Below are positions 25,795-35,568 of a DNA stretch of 64,000 nucleotides, in pieces (the stretch's first letter is position 1; each line of letters begins with the position of its first letter). Position numbers and translations under genes: made by a program. The notes beneath the pieces are model-generated. The model was given only the letters and a program-made list of their open reading frames with translations. It ran no database searches and was not told the DNA's origin. The stretch comes from Marinimicrobium koreense (GTDB lineage: Bacteria; Pseudomonadota; Gammaproteobacteria; Pseudomonadales; Cellvibrionaceae): assembly GCF_003762925.1 (NCBI RefSeq), contig NZ_RJUK01000001.1, positions 1,426,001 to 1,490,000 on the forward strand. Reading direction: 5' to 3'.

Positions 25795-27543
25795 CTATTG
25801 CTCCCAGAGGTCGCGATAACCATCGCCCATCTGTTGCATGCGATTGCGACTGCGATCGAGTTCGTCCTGCCAGGTGCCATCATCTACCACCACCGGACGC
25901 AACAGAATCACCAGTTCGGTTTTCTGGCGGCTACGCCCCTGGGTTTTGAACAGGCTGTTGAGCAGTGGAATATCGCCCAACACCGGCCGCTTGCCATCGG
26001 TGTCCCGGGTATCCTCCTGCATCAGGCCACCCAGCACCACCACCTGGCCGCTGCGCGCCCGGACAATGCTGTCCGACTCGCGAATACCCCGTTGTGCCAG
26101 AGGCAAGGCGAACTCCTCGCTACCGACGGTAAACACTTTCAGTTGGTCATTCACTTCACTGACCACCGGATGAATGTGCAGGATCACCTCGCCGCTGTCG
26201 GCGATTTGCGGGGTCACATCCAGGGCAATACCACTGAAGAAGGACGACAGTTCGATATTGGGCGTGCTGGTCACCGACGCCACATTCGAGGTGGTGTTAT
26301 TGGAGATACCGGTCACAAAGTATTCATCGGAGCCCACTCGAATCAGCGCTTTCTGGTTGTTCACCGTGGACACTCTGGGGCTGGACAGGACCTGCACGCT
26401 GCCCTGAGTTTCCAGCAAGTCGAGCAGCTCGGTTACATCACCCACCTGCAGGACGGAGGTAAACAGGTTTTCAGTACCGCGTTGCAGTTCTTCCAACCCG
26501 GAAATCTGGCGGGAACTGCTTCCCGGCGGAATGGTGGTGACGGCCGAATCCTGCTCCGAGTAGCTGGTCGAGCGCAGCCGGTTATAGCCGTAGTCCAACT
26601 GCCCGCTGATGGCGCCCCAGTTGATCCCCGCCTGGAACCCTTCGTTCAGACGGACCTCCAGAATCTTCGCCTCCAGAATCACCTGACGCCTTACGCTCAG
26701 CTCGGAACGCTCCAGAAATTCCCGCACCGCATTCAGCTCATGAGGCATAGCCTTGACCACCACCATACCGGCCTGGGGGCTGACCATTACCATCTTGTCG
26801 CCACCCTCACCGCCGACAATGGCGGACACCGACTGGCGCAGCGACTGCCAAAAATCGGTGCGGTTCATGGTCTGCACCCGCGCCCCCGGGGACACCTCAG
26901 ACCCATTGGTCGAACTGCCGTCTTCACCGGCGAGCAGGCCCAGCAGGTTGGCACTGTCATCGCCGCTGCCCGAATTATTGCCGGAACCGCGATTGTTGCG
27001 GTTATTGTTTGATGATTCACTGCGACCGATCGACAGGTTGGTGTCCGACACCCCCACCCGCTGAACATCCAGGTAGTTCACATGGAACACCTGAGTCTGA
27101 AGCTCGTTGGGATACACCGTGTAGATATTGCCCGAACGCCGGTAGTCATAACCGTAAATGTCCCGTGCCACTTCCAGCACTTCATCCACCGTGACTCCTT
27201 TCAACTCCAGCGAGAGACTGCCACTGACATCGGGGTGCACCACAATGTTGGTGTCTGAGTCCTGCACCAGCCCGAGAAAAAACGCCTTGGCGGGCACATT
27301 GCGCACTCTGACATCAAACCGCTCCGGAGCCACCTCCTCGCTGCGACGGCGCTCTGGAACCAGTGCCTGGCTCACTTCCTCGGGTACCGCCTGAGCCTGC
27401 TCACGCTGCGCCTCGGCCACCTCACTCATTTCACGCTCAGCCGCCAACTGCGAATCGCGCGGCCCAACACAGGCCGTCACCAGGACGACCGCCATCAGCG
27501 CGGCGGCGGTGTGCATCGTTCTTCTCAGAAAATGCGGATCCAT
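25795..27543 (-). CDS. mshL: MSHA secretin MshL (outer membrane)
   Basis: Outer-membrane secretin of the GspD/PilQ family, 582 residues. It has a lipoprotein signal (lipobox LVTAC), N-terminal STN-type domain (VRNVPAKAFFLGLVQDSDTN), a Ser/Asn/Gly-rich linker at about 190-230, and the secretin core (EAKILEVRLNEGFQAGINWG, LSSPRVSTVNNQKALIRVG, VVLGGLMQEDTRDT). ATG 27543 follows GAGG by 9 nt; ATG 27558 is the alternative and overlaps mshK. Confidence 0.92.
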   Translation of the reverse strand: MDPHFLRRTMHTAAALMAVVLVTACVGPRDSQLAAEREMSEVAEAQREQAQAVPEEVSQALVPERRRSEEVAPERFDVRVRNVPAKAFFLGLVQDSDTNIVVHPDVSGSLSLELKGVTVDEVLEVARDIYGYDYRRSGNIYTVYPNELQTQVFHVNYLDVQRVGVSDTNLSIGRSESSNNNRNNRGSGNNSGSGDDSANLLGLLAGEDGSSTNGSEVSPGARVQTMNRTDFWQSLRQSVSAIVGGEGGDKMVMVSPQAGMVVVKAMPHELNAVREFLERSELSVRRQVILEAKILEVRLNEGFQAGINWGAISGQLDYGYNRLRSTSYSEQDSAVTTIPPGSSSRQISGLEELQRGTENLFTSVLQVGDVTELLDLLETQGSVQVLSSPRVSTVNNQKALIRVGSDEYFVTGISNNTTSNVASVTSTPNIELSSFFSGIALDVTPQIADSGEVILHIHPVVSEVNDQLKVFTVGSEEFALPLAQRGIRESDSIVRARSGQVVVLGGLMQEDTRDTDGKRPVLGDIPLLNSLFKTQGRSRQKTELVILLRPVVVDDGTWQDELDRSRNRMQQMGDGYRDLWEQ

Positions 27544-27554
27544 AATCGTTTGCC

Positions 27555-27884
27555 TCATTGCTCCGCGGGCCTCGTTCGACGTACGGATTCATCGTTCAAA
27601 TTCAAACGCCACTGCCGGCCGCTCTGACCGACAATCACTGAATGGGATTCAACTTGCAGCAGGCGTACCCCCCCGGTGTTGGCAATCATCTCGCCCGCCG
27701 TCAGGGACTGTCCGTTGATGATCGCCAGGCGGCGCGAGTCGCCCGCCATGATTGCGTTCAGCGTCAGGGACACCGACTCGCGGCTGGCCCGGTAATCCAG
27801 GGGGCGAGTGGGGTCGCGCTGACTGTCCGCCCACACCAGCGCCGACCACCCGATCAGACAGGCAATGCACAATAATCTAGACAC
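27555..27884 (-). CDS. mshK: MSHA biogenesis protein MshK
   Basis: A 109-residue periplasmic PilP-like protein with an N-terminal signal (SRLLCIACLIGWSALVWA) followed by the hallmark RDPTRPLDY and a short beta domain (AIINGQSLTAGEMIANTGGV). GTG 27884 has AGGAGG 9 nt upstream and overlaps the end of mshJ. It should link the inner-membrane complex MshIJ to the secretin MshL. Confidence 0.85.
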   Translation of the reverse strand: MSRLLCIACLIGWSALVWADSQRDPTRPLDYRASRESVSLTLNAIMAGDSRRLAIINGQSLTAGEMIANTGGVRLLQVESHSVIVGQSGRQWRLNLNDESVRRTRPAEQ

Positions 27885-28554
27885 CGAGCAGACCCTCCTC
27901 GGCACTCAGGGTATAAACCCGCAATCGAATATCGCCCACCGGGTAGTCCATTACTTCGTAGTCCAGACGATCCCAGTAGAACCGCCAGGGCAGCCCTTCG
28001 AGCCGGCGCAGGAAACTCAACACTTCAAAGAAGTCACCGCTGACATCAAGCTCGACACTGTGTCGAAAAACACCGGTCGCCGTTTCAACCGGTTCCGCCG
28101 CTTCAGTGCCATCTGCGGCCTTGGTCAACGGCAGTTCCTCAACGGGAAGCGTGCGCACCCGTCGCAGCTGTAACTCAGTAGTGGAAATCAACACTTCCTG
28201 AAGAATCTGTGGCAATTGATCCGCACTGACCAACCCCTGGGAAAGGCTCGCCAGACTCGCATCCAGCTCATCCAGTGTCCGCTGCAGTTGCTCCAACTCC
28301 CTTGCGGGTCGGTTGTCCGCCTCGGTGCTCATCAGGGCGGCCAGCTGTGCCTGCTGGGCATCCCGATCGTTTGCGACGGCGGTGCGCTGCTGTTCAATCT
28401 GCTCGCGCTGACGCTCCTGAGGCAACTCAATCAACCACTGCCAGAGCCCGATCAACACCGCGATCAGGCATAGCAAGAGCAGTACCCGCTCACGCAGGGA
28501 ATAGGCCTCCACCCGCTCGGCCCAGCGATGCCAACTCTGCTGCCAATCAGTCAC
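27877..28554 (-). CDS. mshJ: MSHA biogenesis protein MshJ (PilO-like)
   Basis: A 225-residue bitopic protein: transmembrane helix at about 24-43 (VLLLLCLIAVLIGLWQWLI), a coiled coil (about 45-105), and a ferredoxin-like periplasmic domain (HSVELDVSGDFFEVLSFLRR, DYEVMDYPVGDIRLRVYTLS). This is the PilO/MshJ architecture. It overlaps the previous gene by 8 bp. Confidence 0.85.
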   Translation of the reverse strand: MTDWQQSWHRWAERVEAYSLRERVLLLLCLIAVLIGLWQWLIELPQERQREQIEQQRTAVANDRDAQQAQLAALMSTEADNRPARELEQLQRTLDELDASLASLSQGLVSADQLPQILQEVLISTTELQLRRVRTLPVEELPLTKAADGTEAAEPVETATGVFRHSVELDVSGDFFEVLSFLRRLEGLPWRFYWDRLDYEVMDYPVGDIRLRVYTLSAEEGLLGV

Positions 28555-29176
28555 GCGATCGCCCTCCCCGTGCGTTGGTCTCGTCGGCCTCGGCGCGCTG
28601 CAGCGAGAACATCAACCCCGGTCCCCGGTCATCCGGCTCCCGAGCCACTTCCAGCACGCCGAACGAAACGTTGGCGAAGCTCTCATCCTGACGCAACTGC
28701 TGTAGATACAGCGGCACCTGTTCCGGCTTGCGCACCCGGCCGGCCAGCTCGACGTACTGCCCCCCGGATTGCAGCGAAAACTCCGCCAGCGCCAGATCAT
28801 CCATGGCATGGCGGGACAGGCTCAACAGTTGCCCGGAAAACCCCTCGGCGTTGCCGAGATTCTGCTGGGACATCAGGCGCAGAATCTGCTCCCGCCGCTG
28901 AATTTCCTGACGCAAACGGGCCACCTGCTCTTCCACCGTCGCACCGCGACGGGCGGGCAGTTCGGCCATGAGCCGCTGCACCTGTTGTTGTAATGTCTCC
29001 AACTGCGCGCGTTCATCCGTCAAGCGTGCCTGGAGCGAATCGGTGTACGCCGCACTCCACAGCGACAGGCCGATAATCAACACCAGAACAACCGCGATCG
29101 CGGCGATCATCTGGTTCAGACTCAACCACACCCGACGGGGGTGAAACTCCGGCAAATACAGATTGACCTGTTGCAT
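28547..29176 (-). CDS. MSHA biogenesis PilN-like protein (MshI2)
   Basis: A 209-residue PilN-family protein. The N-terminal tail MQQVNLYLPEFHPRR is the peptide that in this family binds the actin-like partner. One transmembrane helix (about 22-42), a coiled coil and a periplasmic domain (VELAGRVRKPEQVPLYLQQL) follow. ATG 29176 overlaps the mshI stop (TGATG). In Vibrio the equivalent gene is usually called mshI2 or the second half of mshI. Confidence 0.83.
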   Translation of the reverse strand: MQQVNLYLPEFHPRRVWLSLNQMIAAIAVVLVLIIGLSLWSAAYTDSLQARLTDERAQLETLQQQVQRLMAELPARRGATVEEQVARLRQEIQRREQILRLMSQQNLGNAEGFSGQLLSLSRHAMDDLALAEFSLQSGGQYVELAGRVRKPEQVPLYLQQLRQDESFANVSFGVLEVAREPDDRGPGLMFSLQRAEADETNARGGRSRD

Positions 29177-30177
29177 CAGTCCCCCTCCGTGAGTCGCAGC
29201 GCGGCGCCGATGGCGGCTAGGCACAGCGTCAGGGTGTGAGACTGAACCTGATCGCCCAGTGTCAGCGACGACTCGATGTCCAGCAACGAAACCGGCATCG
29301 GCAAGCCATTGGTCAGTGATTCAGTGATTTTATCAGGGCTGAGGTTTTCCCCGACCAGACAGATCTGGCCGGGCGGCGGCTGGCGCATCTGGCGTTCGAA
29401 GTAATCCAGGGAGCGTTGGATTTCCAGTAACAGGACATCCTCCGGCAGATCTTCCAGCAGCCCACCTTCATAGGGCACATTAAAGCGGCGGGCCAGGTGC
29501 AGGTCGTCACCGCGGACGATATGCAGACTGCCGGTGCCACCGCCCAGCTTGACCAGCGCCACACCCCGGGCCGTGTCGCACAACCGATACACCAGGTTGC
29601 GCAACGCCAACTCCGGAATATCGATCACCTGGAGATCCAGCCGGGCGTCCGCCACCTGAGCGATACGCTGTTCAATCAGATGGCGATGGGCCACCGCAAC
29701 ATAGGCCATGCGCTTCCCGCCACGGCTGCGATCCTCCGGCAACAGAAAGGCATCCAGTACCGCCTGGTCGGCGGGAAAGTCAATCAGGTCGCGAATTCGC
29801 CAACGCAGGGCCTCGCGCAGTTCCGAGGCCGGCACGGCTGGGGCCTCAACCAGAAGCAGGTTGTAGTCTTCCCGCCCCAACACCAGGTGACAGGGTTTAC
29901 GGCGCAACCCCAACTGCTCCACCCGTTCTTCGAGCAACCCCGTCTGGCGCTGGCTATCGCTCTCGGGGAGCCACTCAGCGGCCTGGAGAAAAGGCCGGGC
30001 CATTTCGCCCTCACCGGCAGGAGCCCCAACGGGACGAGCCTCGGCACAGACGAGCGAAACCCCGCCCTTGTTGAATTGGACGCCAACTGTACCTGTACTG
30101 GATGGTCGTTTACGAAATAAGCTCAACGGCTGGCCACCTGGGCTTCCCGAGTTATTGTTGACTGAGGCAATAAACAT
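29176..30177 (-). CDS. mshI: MSHA biogenesis protein MshI (PilM-like)
   Basis: First gene of the operon. A 333-residue cytoplasmic actin-like ATPase fold of the PilM/MshI type (VGVQFNKGGVSLVCAEA; SELREALRWRIRDLIDFPAD; ALVKLGGGTGSLHIVRGDDL). It docks on the N-terminal tail of the next gene product. ATG 30177 is used, but a TTG nearer the conserved part (about 20 codons in, LSLFRKRP) cannot be excluded. It is divergent from trmL. Confidence 0.85.
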   Translation of the reverse strand: MFIASVNNNSGSPGGQPLSLFRKRPSSTGTVGVQFNKGGVSLVCAEARPVGAPAGEGEMARPFLQAAEWLPESDSQRQTGLLEERVEQLGLRRKPCHLVLGREDYNLLLVEAPAVPASELREALRWRIRDLIDFPADQAVLDAFLLPEDRSRGGKRMAYVAVAHRHLIEQRIAQVADARLDLQVIDIPELALRNLVYRLCDTARGVALVKLGGGTGSLHIVRGDDLHLARRFNVPYEGGLLEDLPEDVLLLEIQRSLDYFERQMRQPPPGQICLVGENLSPDKITESLTNGLPMPVSLLDIESSLTLGDQVQSHTLTLCLAAIGAALRLTEGD

Positions 30178-30343
30178 GCCTGAACGCTGGTATTATGACG
30201 CATCGCGCGCACTACGTCCCGGCGAACCGCACAATCGCCAAGAAAATCTCGCCTTGAAGACGCTTTATATTCCTTTTTGTTATAACCAGCGTCACGAGGC
30301 CCGGATCTTGCGCACAATAGTACACGAAATCGGCTGAAAACCA

Positions 30344-30811
30344 ATGTTCCATATTGTTTTATTTGAACCGGAAATACCGCCTAACACCGGCAATATCATT
30401 CGTCTGGCAGCCAATACCGGCTGCCAACTGCACCTGATTGAGCCTCTGGGTTTCGTGCTCGATGACAAACGGCTACGCCGCGCGGGGCTGGACTACGGTG
30501 AATGGCAGTCCCTGAAAACCTATCCGGATTGGCCCAGCTTCCTGGAGCAGGCGCAACCGGCGCGACTGTTCGGGCTCAGCACCAAAGGCCACCGTTACCC
30601 GAGTGAAACGACGTTCGAAGCGGGGGACTACCTGCTGTTCGGGCCTGAAACCCGGGGACTGCCCGCGTCCATTCGGGACGAGCTGGGCCCGGACCACCTG
30701 CTGCGTATCCCCATGGTGGCCGACAGTCGCAGCATGAACCTTTCCAATGCGGTGTCCGTAGTGGCCTATGAGGCCTGGCGCCAATTGGGGTTTCCCGGCA
30801 GCCATCGCTGA
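30344..30811 (+). CDS. trmL: tRNA (cytidine/uridine-34-2'-O)-methyltransferase TrmL
   Basis: SPOUT-fold methyltransferase that 2'-O-methylates the wobble nucleotide of tRNA-Leu isoacceptors. The motifs [31 protein letters not shown] and [19 protein letters not shown] form the trefoil-knot SAM site. Length 155 is exactly the minimal TrmL size. It is divergent from mshI. Confidence 0.94.
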   Translation: MFHIVLFEPEIPPNTGNIIRLAANTGCQLHLIEPLGFVLDDKRLRRAGLDYGEWQSLKTYPDWPSFLEQAQPARLFGLSTKGHRYPSETTFEAGDYLLFGPETRGLPASIRDELGPDHLLRIPMVADSRSMNLSNAVSVVAYEAWRQLGFPGSHR

Positions 30812-30901
30812 CGCCAACTCCAACAGGCTGGTATCATGCCCTGCTCAAAGGGCGCCAGCCTGATCCAGCATTCGTACCACAGTTGATTAGCAAGGGGACT
30901 C

Positions 30902-31366
30902 ATGAGTCAAATCCAGATATTGGTGGGTAGTGTCACCGGTAATGCCGAAGGCATCGCCGAGCTCGCAGCCGAGGAGCTGCAACGCAAAGGCCACCAGATC
31001 AGCATCAACAACTTTGCTCAGGTGGAAGATCTGGTCCGAAGCCCCGATGAAATTTTACTCATCTGTACCTCCAACACCGGCGCCGGCGACCTGCCGGACA
31101 ACCTGCAGCCACTGTACGTTCAGATGACCCGCGAGTATCCCGCCATTGCCGGGCGCCAGTACGGCCTGATCAATCTCGGCGACAGCAGCTACACCACCTT
31201 CGGTGAAGCCGGCCAAGCCATCGACGATGCATTCGCCGACCTCGGCGCGCAGCGAATCGGCGAGCCTCTGGTGCTGGACGCCTGCAGCGGCGACGACCCC
31301 GAAGAGTCCGCCCGGGAATGGCTTGAGCAGTGGGCGACGCTCCTGCCGGATGGAGCACCGTCATGA
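30902..31366 (+). CDS. MioC-like flavodoxin
   Basis: A 154-residue FMN-binding flavodoxin-fold protein. The phosphate loop is VGSVTGNAEGIAELA rather than the usual T-x-T-G-x-T; later flavin-contact regions are CTSNTGAGDLPDNL and LGDSSYTTFGEAG. This pattern is that of MioC/short flavodoxins. AAGGGG precedes ATG 30902. Its stop overlaps the start of the next flavodoxin gene (ATGA). Confidence 0.85.
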   Translation: MSQIQILVGSVTGNAEGIAELAAEELQRKGHQISINNFAQVEDLVRSPDEILLICTSNTGAGDLPDNLQPLYVQMTREYPAIAGRQYGLINLGDSSYTTFGEAGQAIDDAFADLGAQRIGEPLVLDACSGDDPEESAREWLEQWATLLPDGAPS

Positions 31367-31884
31367 GCCGTGCCGCCATCGGGCTGTTTTATGGCAGCTC
31401 CACCTGCTACACCGAAATGGCGGGCGAAAAAATCCGCGCGGTACTGGGTGAAGACCGGGTGGATATGTTCAACATTGCCGATGAACCGGTCATCACCGCC
31501 CAGTTTTACGACTACCTGATTTTCGGCATCCCGACCTGGGATTACGGGGAGTTGCAGGAAGACTGGGAGGAGATCTGGGAAGAGCTGGCGGAGCTGGACC
31601 TGCGCGGTAAAGCGGTGGCGCTCTACGGACTGGGGGATCAGATCGGTTACCCCGAATGGTTTCTCGACGCCATGGGCTACCTGCACGCGCAACTGCTGGC
31701 CCGGGGCGCCCGCCCCTGCGGCTACTGGCCCCGGGAGGGCTACGAATTTGAGGCCTCTCAGGCACTCACCCCCGAGGGCGATCAATTTGTGGGGCTGGCA
31801 CTGGATGAAGAGAATGAGTTCGATCTGACCGACGAGCGCATCGCACGCTGGTGCGAACAGATTACCCGGGAGTTCGGCCTGTGA
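31363..31884 (+). CDS. fldB: Flavodoxin FldB-like
   Basis: A 173-residue long-chain flavodoxin: FMN loop GLFYGSSTCYTEMAGEKI, flavin-stacking regions GIPTWDYGELQEDWEE and YGLGDQIGYPEWFLDAMG. ATG 31363 overlaps the previous stop. It is a low-potential electron carrier in the cytoplasm, with partners not shown here. Its TGA overlaps the GTG of mnmC, so the three genes should be translated together. Confidence 0.87.
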   Translation: MSRAAIGLFYGSSTCYTEMAGEKIRAVLGEDRVDMFNIADEPVITAQFYDYLIFGIPTWDYGELQEDWEEIWEELAELDLRGKAVALYGLGDQIGYPEWFLDAMGYLHAQLLARGARPCGYWPREGYEFEASQALTPEGDQFVGLALDEENEFDLTDERIARWCEQITREFGL

Positions 31885-33992
31885 GCGACGCCCCGGAGAC
31901 CGGCACTCCGGGGCCGGATCAGAATCTGGAAACCGCTCACCTGCAATGGGATGAGGCGGGTCAGCCAATCTCCACCCGGTTCGCCGACGTGTATTTCTCC
32001 CGCACCGACGGACTGGCCGAAACTCGTCATGTCTTCCTGCACCACAACCATCTGGCCGAGCGCTTCCGGGCCCTGGAGCAACAGCCCGTGACTGAACGCC
32101 GTTTCGCCATTGGCGAAACCGGCTTCGGCTCGGGCCTCAATTTTCTGGCTGCCTGGCAACTCTGGCGGCAAACGGCCCCTGACGATGCCCGACTGCACTT
32201 TATCAGCGTGGACCGTTTTCCCCTGCAGCGAGACGACCTGCAACGGGCCCTGAGCCTGTGGCCCGAACTGAGGGCGCTCGCCAATGAACTGATCGATCAA
32301 TACCCACCCACCGTGGGCCCGGCATTTCATCGGTTACACCTGGACCGTGGGCGAGTGATCCTGACACTGATATTTGATGATGCCCAGAGTGGCCTGGCCC
32401 AGCTACTGAGCAGCGATCACCCTGATTTCATCCACTCTGGCCCAGCCCTGGACGCCTGGTTTCTGGATGGCTTCGCACCGGCCAAGAATGCCGATATGTG
32501 GACTCCGGAACTGTTCACTACCCTGGCGCACCTGAGCCAGCCCGGCACCACCCTGGCCACCTTCACCGCCGCCGGAGTGGTTCGGCGCGGCCTTGCCGTC
32601 GCTGGTTTCACACCGGAAAAAGTGCCCGGTTTTGGCCGCAAGCGGGAAATGCTCACCGCTCAGTATTCAGAGCAGCAACCGGCGGCGGCACCCCCGACAC
32701 CCGCCTCACAGGCCTCAGCCCCCCACCGCCTGAACCGCAAAAAACCCGCCCTGCCCTGGGCCCTGCCCTCCCATCCGGGGCTTGGGCCCGACGCGCCGCG
32801 TACAGCGCTGATTGTCGGGGCCGGATTGGCGGGCTGTCACAGCGCGCGGGCGCTGGCCGAACGGGGTTGGCAGGTGACCGTTCTGGAGCAACACCCCCGT
32901 GCCGCTCAGGAAGCCTCCGGCAACCCCCAGGGGCTGCTATACGCCAAACTTTCCCCCAAGAACTCGCCTCTGGCACGTTTCAATGTGCTGAGTCTGAGCT
33001 TCGCCCAGCGTTTTTATCGGCCCTACTGGCAAAACGGCGCCACGTGCGGATTACTGCAGGTCGCCACCACTGACAAAGAACGTCAACTACAGACCCAAAT
33101 TGCCCAGTGTTATCAGGCGACACCGGAACTGGTCCGCCCGGTTGATGCCGCCGAAGTGGGCGAACTCGCCGGCCTGCCAGTCCCCCGGCCCGCCCTCTAC
33201 TTTCCCCAAGCGGGTTGGTTGAGCCCGGCGACGCTGTGTGAAGCACTACTCGACCACCCCAATATCACTCTGGGGGGCGAGACCACGATCACCGAGCTCA
33301 GCCGGCAGGGAGAACTCTGGAGCGCCCGGGACCTGAACAACCGCGAGCACCGGGCCCGCATCGCGGTATTGGCAAACGCCCGGGCGGTGCGACGTTTTTC
33401 CCAAACCGCCGCCCTGCCCCTGAAGGCCATTCGCGGCCAGATTACCCAAGTGAACGCCACAGACCGGAGCCGGCAGCTGAAAGCGGCACTGTGTGGCGAT
33501 GGCTACCTCGCTCCCTCAGACGGCGCCCACCACTGCCTTGGAGCCACGTTCAATCTGCACGACACCGATACGGCGATAACGGAACGGGATCAACAGCAGA
33601 ATCTGGAACAACTGGCGCAATTTGGCCTCGAGATCGCCAACCTCTTTGCGGATCAACCATTGGCCTCACTCGGGGGACGCGTCGCGTTTCGCTGCACCAC
33701 GCCGGACTATCTGCCCCTGGTGGGTCCCGCCCCGGACCGGGCCGCGTTTCTGGAGGACTTTGCGCCGCTACGCAAGGACGCCCGACTGAACCTTCCCCGT
33801 CCGGGGCGCTACCACGACGGTCTGTTCATCAATGTCGGCCACGGGTCCCGCGGGTTGTGCTACACCCCGCTGAGCGCCGAGCTGCTGGTCGCCCACATCG
33901 AACGGGAGCCCATGCCGCTGGACCGCGAGCTGATTCAGGCGCTGCACCCGGCGCGTTTTCTGATCCGGGATCTGATGCGCAACAAGATTTGA
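31881..33992 (+). CDS. mnmC: Bifunctional tRNA mnm5s2U34 biosynthesis protein MnmC
   Basis: A 703-residue fusion enzyme that turns cmnm5(s2)U34 into mnm5(s2)U34. The N-terminal methyltransferase part (GETGFGSGLNFLAAWQLW; DAWFLDGFAPAKNADMW) and the C-terminal FAD-dependent oxidase part (ALIVGAGLAGCHSARALAER; LYFPQAGWLSP; FINVGHGSRGLCYTPLSAEL) are both complete, joined by a Pro/Ala-rich linker near residue 280. GTG 31881 overlaps the fldB stop (GTGA). Confidence 0.95.
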   Translation: MSDAPETGTPGPDQNLETAHLQWDEAGQPISTRFADVYFSRTDGLAETRHVFLHHNHLAERFRALEQQPVTERRFAIGETGFGSGLNFLAAWQLWRQTAPDDARLHFISVDRFPLQRDDLQRALSLWPELRALANELIDQYPPTVGPAFHRLHLDRGRVILTLIFDDAQSGLAQLLSSDHPDFIHSGPALDAWFLDGFAPAKNADMWTPELFTTLAHLSQPGTTLATFTAAGVVRRGLAVAGFTPEKVPGFGRKREMLTAQYSEQQPAAAPPTPASQASAPHRLNRKKPALPWALPSHPGLGPDAPRTALIVGAGLAGCHSARALAERGWQVTVLEQHPRAAQEASGNPQGLLYAKLSPKNSPLARFNVLSLSFAQRFYRPYWQNGATCGLLQVATTDKERQLQTQIAQCYQATPELVRPVDAAEVGELAGLPVPRPALYFPQAGWLSPATLCEALLDHPNITLGGETTITELSRQGELWSARDLNNREHRARIAVLANARAVRRFSQTAALPLKAIRGQITQVNATDRSRQLKAALCGDGYLAPSDGAHHCLGATFNLHDTDTAITERDQQQNLEQLAQFGLEIANLFADQPLASLGGRVAFRCTTPDYLPLVGPAPDRAAFLEDFAPLRKDARLNLPRPGRYHDGLFINVGHGSRGLCYTPLSAELLVAHIEREPMPLDRELIQALHPARFLIRDLMRNKI

Positions 33993-34017
33993 TCCTTCAG
34001 CTCACCGAAAGCGGGAC

Positions 34018-34671
34018 TCAAGGCTGGTCAGTGGACGCCGCTGGCTGCTCGGGGGCGGGCTCCGGCGGGTCACTGATGATCTGGGAGCCGCTACCACAGG
34101 AAATTACCGTGCGCATGGCCGCCTCGACACTGATGTGTGGCAGCAACTCCACACAGTCTTCGGTCAGGTGATAGACAAACCCCGACGAAGGAATCGGCGC
34201 CGTCGGCACATACACGGTGCAATCGCCATTGCTGTGCCGCGCCGTCACAATGGCGGTCACCGACACCGGGTTCTGACGCCCCATGATGTAGGCGCGGCAC
34301 ACCTGGCCACGCAGTAGCGAGGTATTGTTTTCACCGCCGAGAAACTGCATGACCACTTCCCGGATGGTGCTGTAACCGGGTGCAAAGCGCGTGAGCCACT
34401 GATCCACCCGGTTGTGTATCCAGCGGCCAATGCTGGTTTTGACCGCCAGGCCGATCAGGAAAAAGGCGCCCAGCACCAACACGATGCCGAGCAGGTCGGC
34501 CACCTGCTCGGCCAATGGCGCCCAACTGGCCAGCCAGGCGCTGATCGGGGCAATCACGGCGGTCACCAGCCCCAGCAGCCACTGCAGGATAAAGATGAAG
34601 ATCGCAATGGGCAGCGCCACCATCAAGCCACCCAGTAGCGTCAATCCCACAAACGACTGCCAACGTTTCAT
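34018..34671 (-). CDS. DUF502 family membrane protein
   Basis: A 217-residue inner-membrane protein with two transmembrane helices (about 7-29, VGLTLLGGLMVALPIAIFIF; and about 50-72, LLGIVLVLGAFFLIGLAV) and a soluble C-terminal domain containing PGYSTIREVVMQFLGG and the Pro-rich VPTAPIPSSGFVYHL, both typical of DUF502. The C terminus is Pro/Ala rich. ATG 34671 has AAGG 5 nt upstream; ATG 34695 is possible. Function unknown. Confidence 0.85.
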   Translation of the reverse strand: MKRWQSFVGLTLLGGLMVALPIAIFIFILQWLLGLVTAVIAPISAWLASWAPLAEQVADLLGIVLVLGAFFLIGLAVKTSIGRWIHNRVDQWLTRFAPGYSTIREVVMQFLGGENNTSLLRGQVCRAYIMGRQNPVSVTAIVTARHSNGDCTVYVPTAPIPSSGFVYHLTEDCVELLPHISVEAAMRTVISCGSGSQIISDPPEPAPEQPAASTDQP

Positions 34672-34723
34672 AAATGCCTTCCCGTTGATTACCATAGAGC
34701 CCTCACTGTCCAGGACCACGCTT

Positions 34724-35536
34724 ATGACACAATCTTCCGGTGCTTTCAACACGCTCATCCGCGGGTGCGGCCAGATGCTGTGGCTTACCGGTCTGATGAT
34801 GTCCCTGGTCGCCTGCGCCGACACCGGCCCTCGCGACATTGTTCAGTACCAGTTCCAGATCGAGGCAGAGCAACCCCACGACCCCACCCTGTTTACCCAG
34901 GGATTACTCAAGCGTGGTTCACGGTTCTATGAAAGCGGGGGCCAATACGGCCAATCTCGCCTGGTCATCTATCAGGACAACGGTCGGCAGGTCGAGCGTG
35001 AACGGCCTCTGGCCGCACGCTACTTTGCCGAAGGGCTGACGGAACTGAACAATGAACTCTACCTGCTGACCTGGCGGGAAAAAACACTACTGGTTTACGA
35101 CGCGGGCACACTTGAACCTCTGCGAGAGATGAGCTATTCCGGCGAGGGGTGGGGCCTGACCAATGACGGCGAACACCTGATCCGCTCCGACGGCAGCGCC
35201 CAGCTTTATTTCCATGCACCAGAGGACTTCAGCGTACAACGTCAAATCACCGTTACCGAAAACGGCAAGGCAGTCACACGCCTGAATGAACTGGAATACG
35301 TCGATGGCGCCATCTGGGCCAATATCTGGTATTCAGATCGCCTGATCCAGATTGATCCCGACAATGGCCGGGTGATCGGCTCTCTGGATCTGGCCGAGCT
35401 GGTACGCACAGCGCAGCCCGAGACGTCCGGAGCAGTGCTCAACGGTATCGCCTACGACGCCGAGCATAACCAGTTCTGGGTGACGGGAAAGCTGTGGCCT
35501 ACACTTTATCGGCTCTCCTTGAGTCCCGAGCCCTAG
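34724..35536 (+). CDS. Glutaminyl-peptide cyclotransferase (glutamine cyclotransferase), lipoprotein
   Basis: A 270-residue protein of the plant-type glutaminyl cyclase family (five-bladed beta-propeller), which turns N-terminal Gln into pyroglutamate. HDPTLFTQGLLKRGSRFYES, EGLTELNNELYLLTWRE and GEGWGLTNDGEHLIRSDGS are family repeats, and VDGAIWANIWYSDRLIQIDP is also typical. The N terminus has a signal with lipobox-like SLVAC, so it is probably a lipoprotein. It is divergent from the DUF502 gene. Confidence 0.87.
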   Translation: MTQSSGAFNTLIRGCGQMLWLTGLMMSLVACADTGPRDIVQYQFQIEAEQPHDPTLFTQGLLKRGSRFYESGGQYGQSRLVIYQDNGRQVERERPLAARYFAEGLTELNNELYLLTWREKTLLVYDAGTLEPLREMSYSGEGWGLTNDGEHLIRSDGSAQLYFHAPEDFSVQRQITVTENGKAVTRLNELEYVDGAIWANIWYSDRLIQIDPDNGRVIGSLDLAELVRTAQPETSGAVLNGIAYDAEHNQFWVTGKLWPTLYRLSLSPEP

Positions 35537-35568
35537 TGGTCCCAAACCGCGGAAAGCCGCGTATAAAA

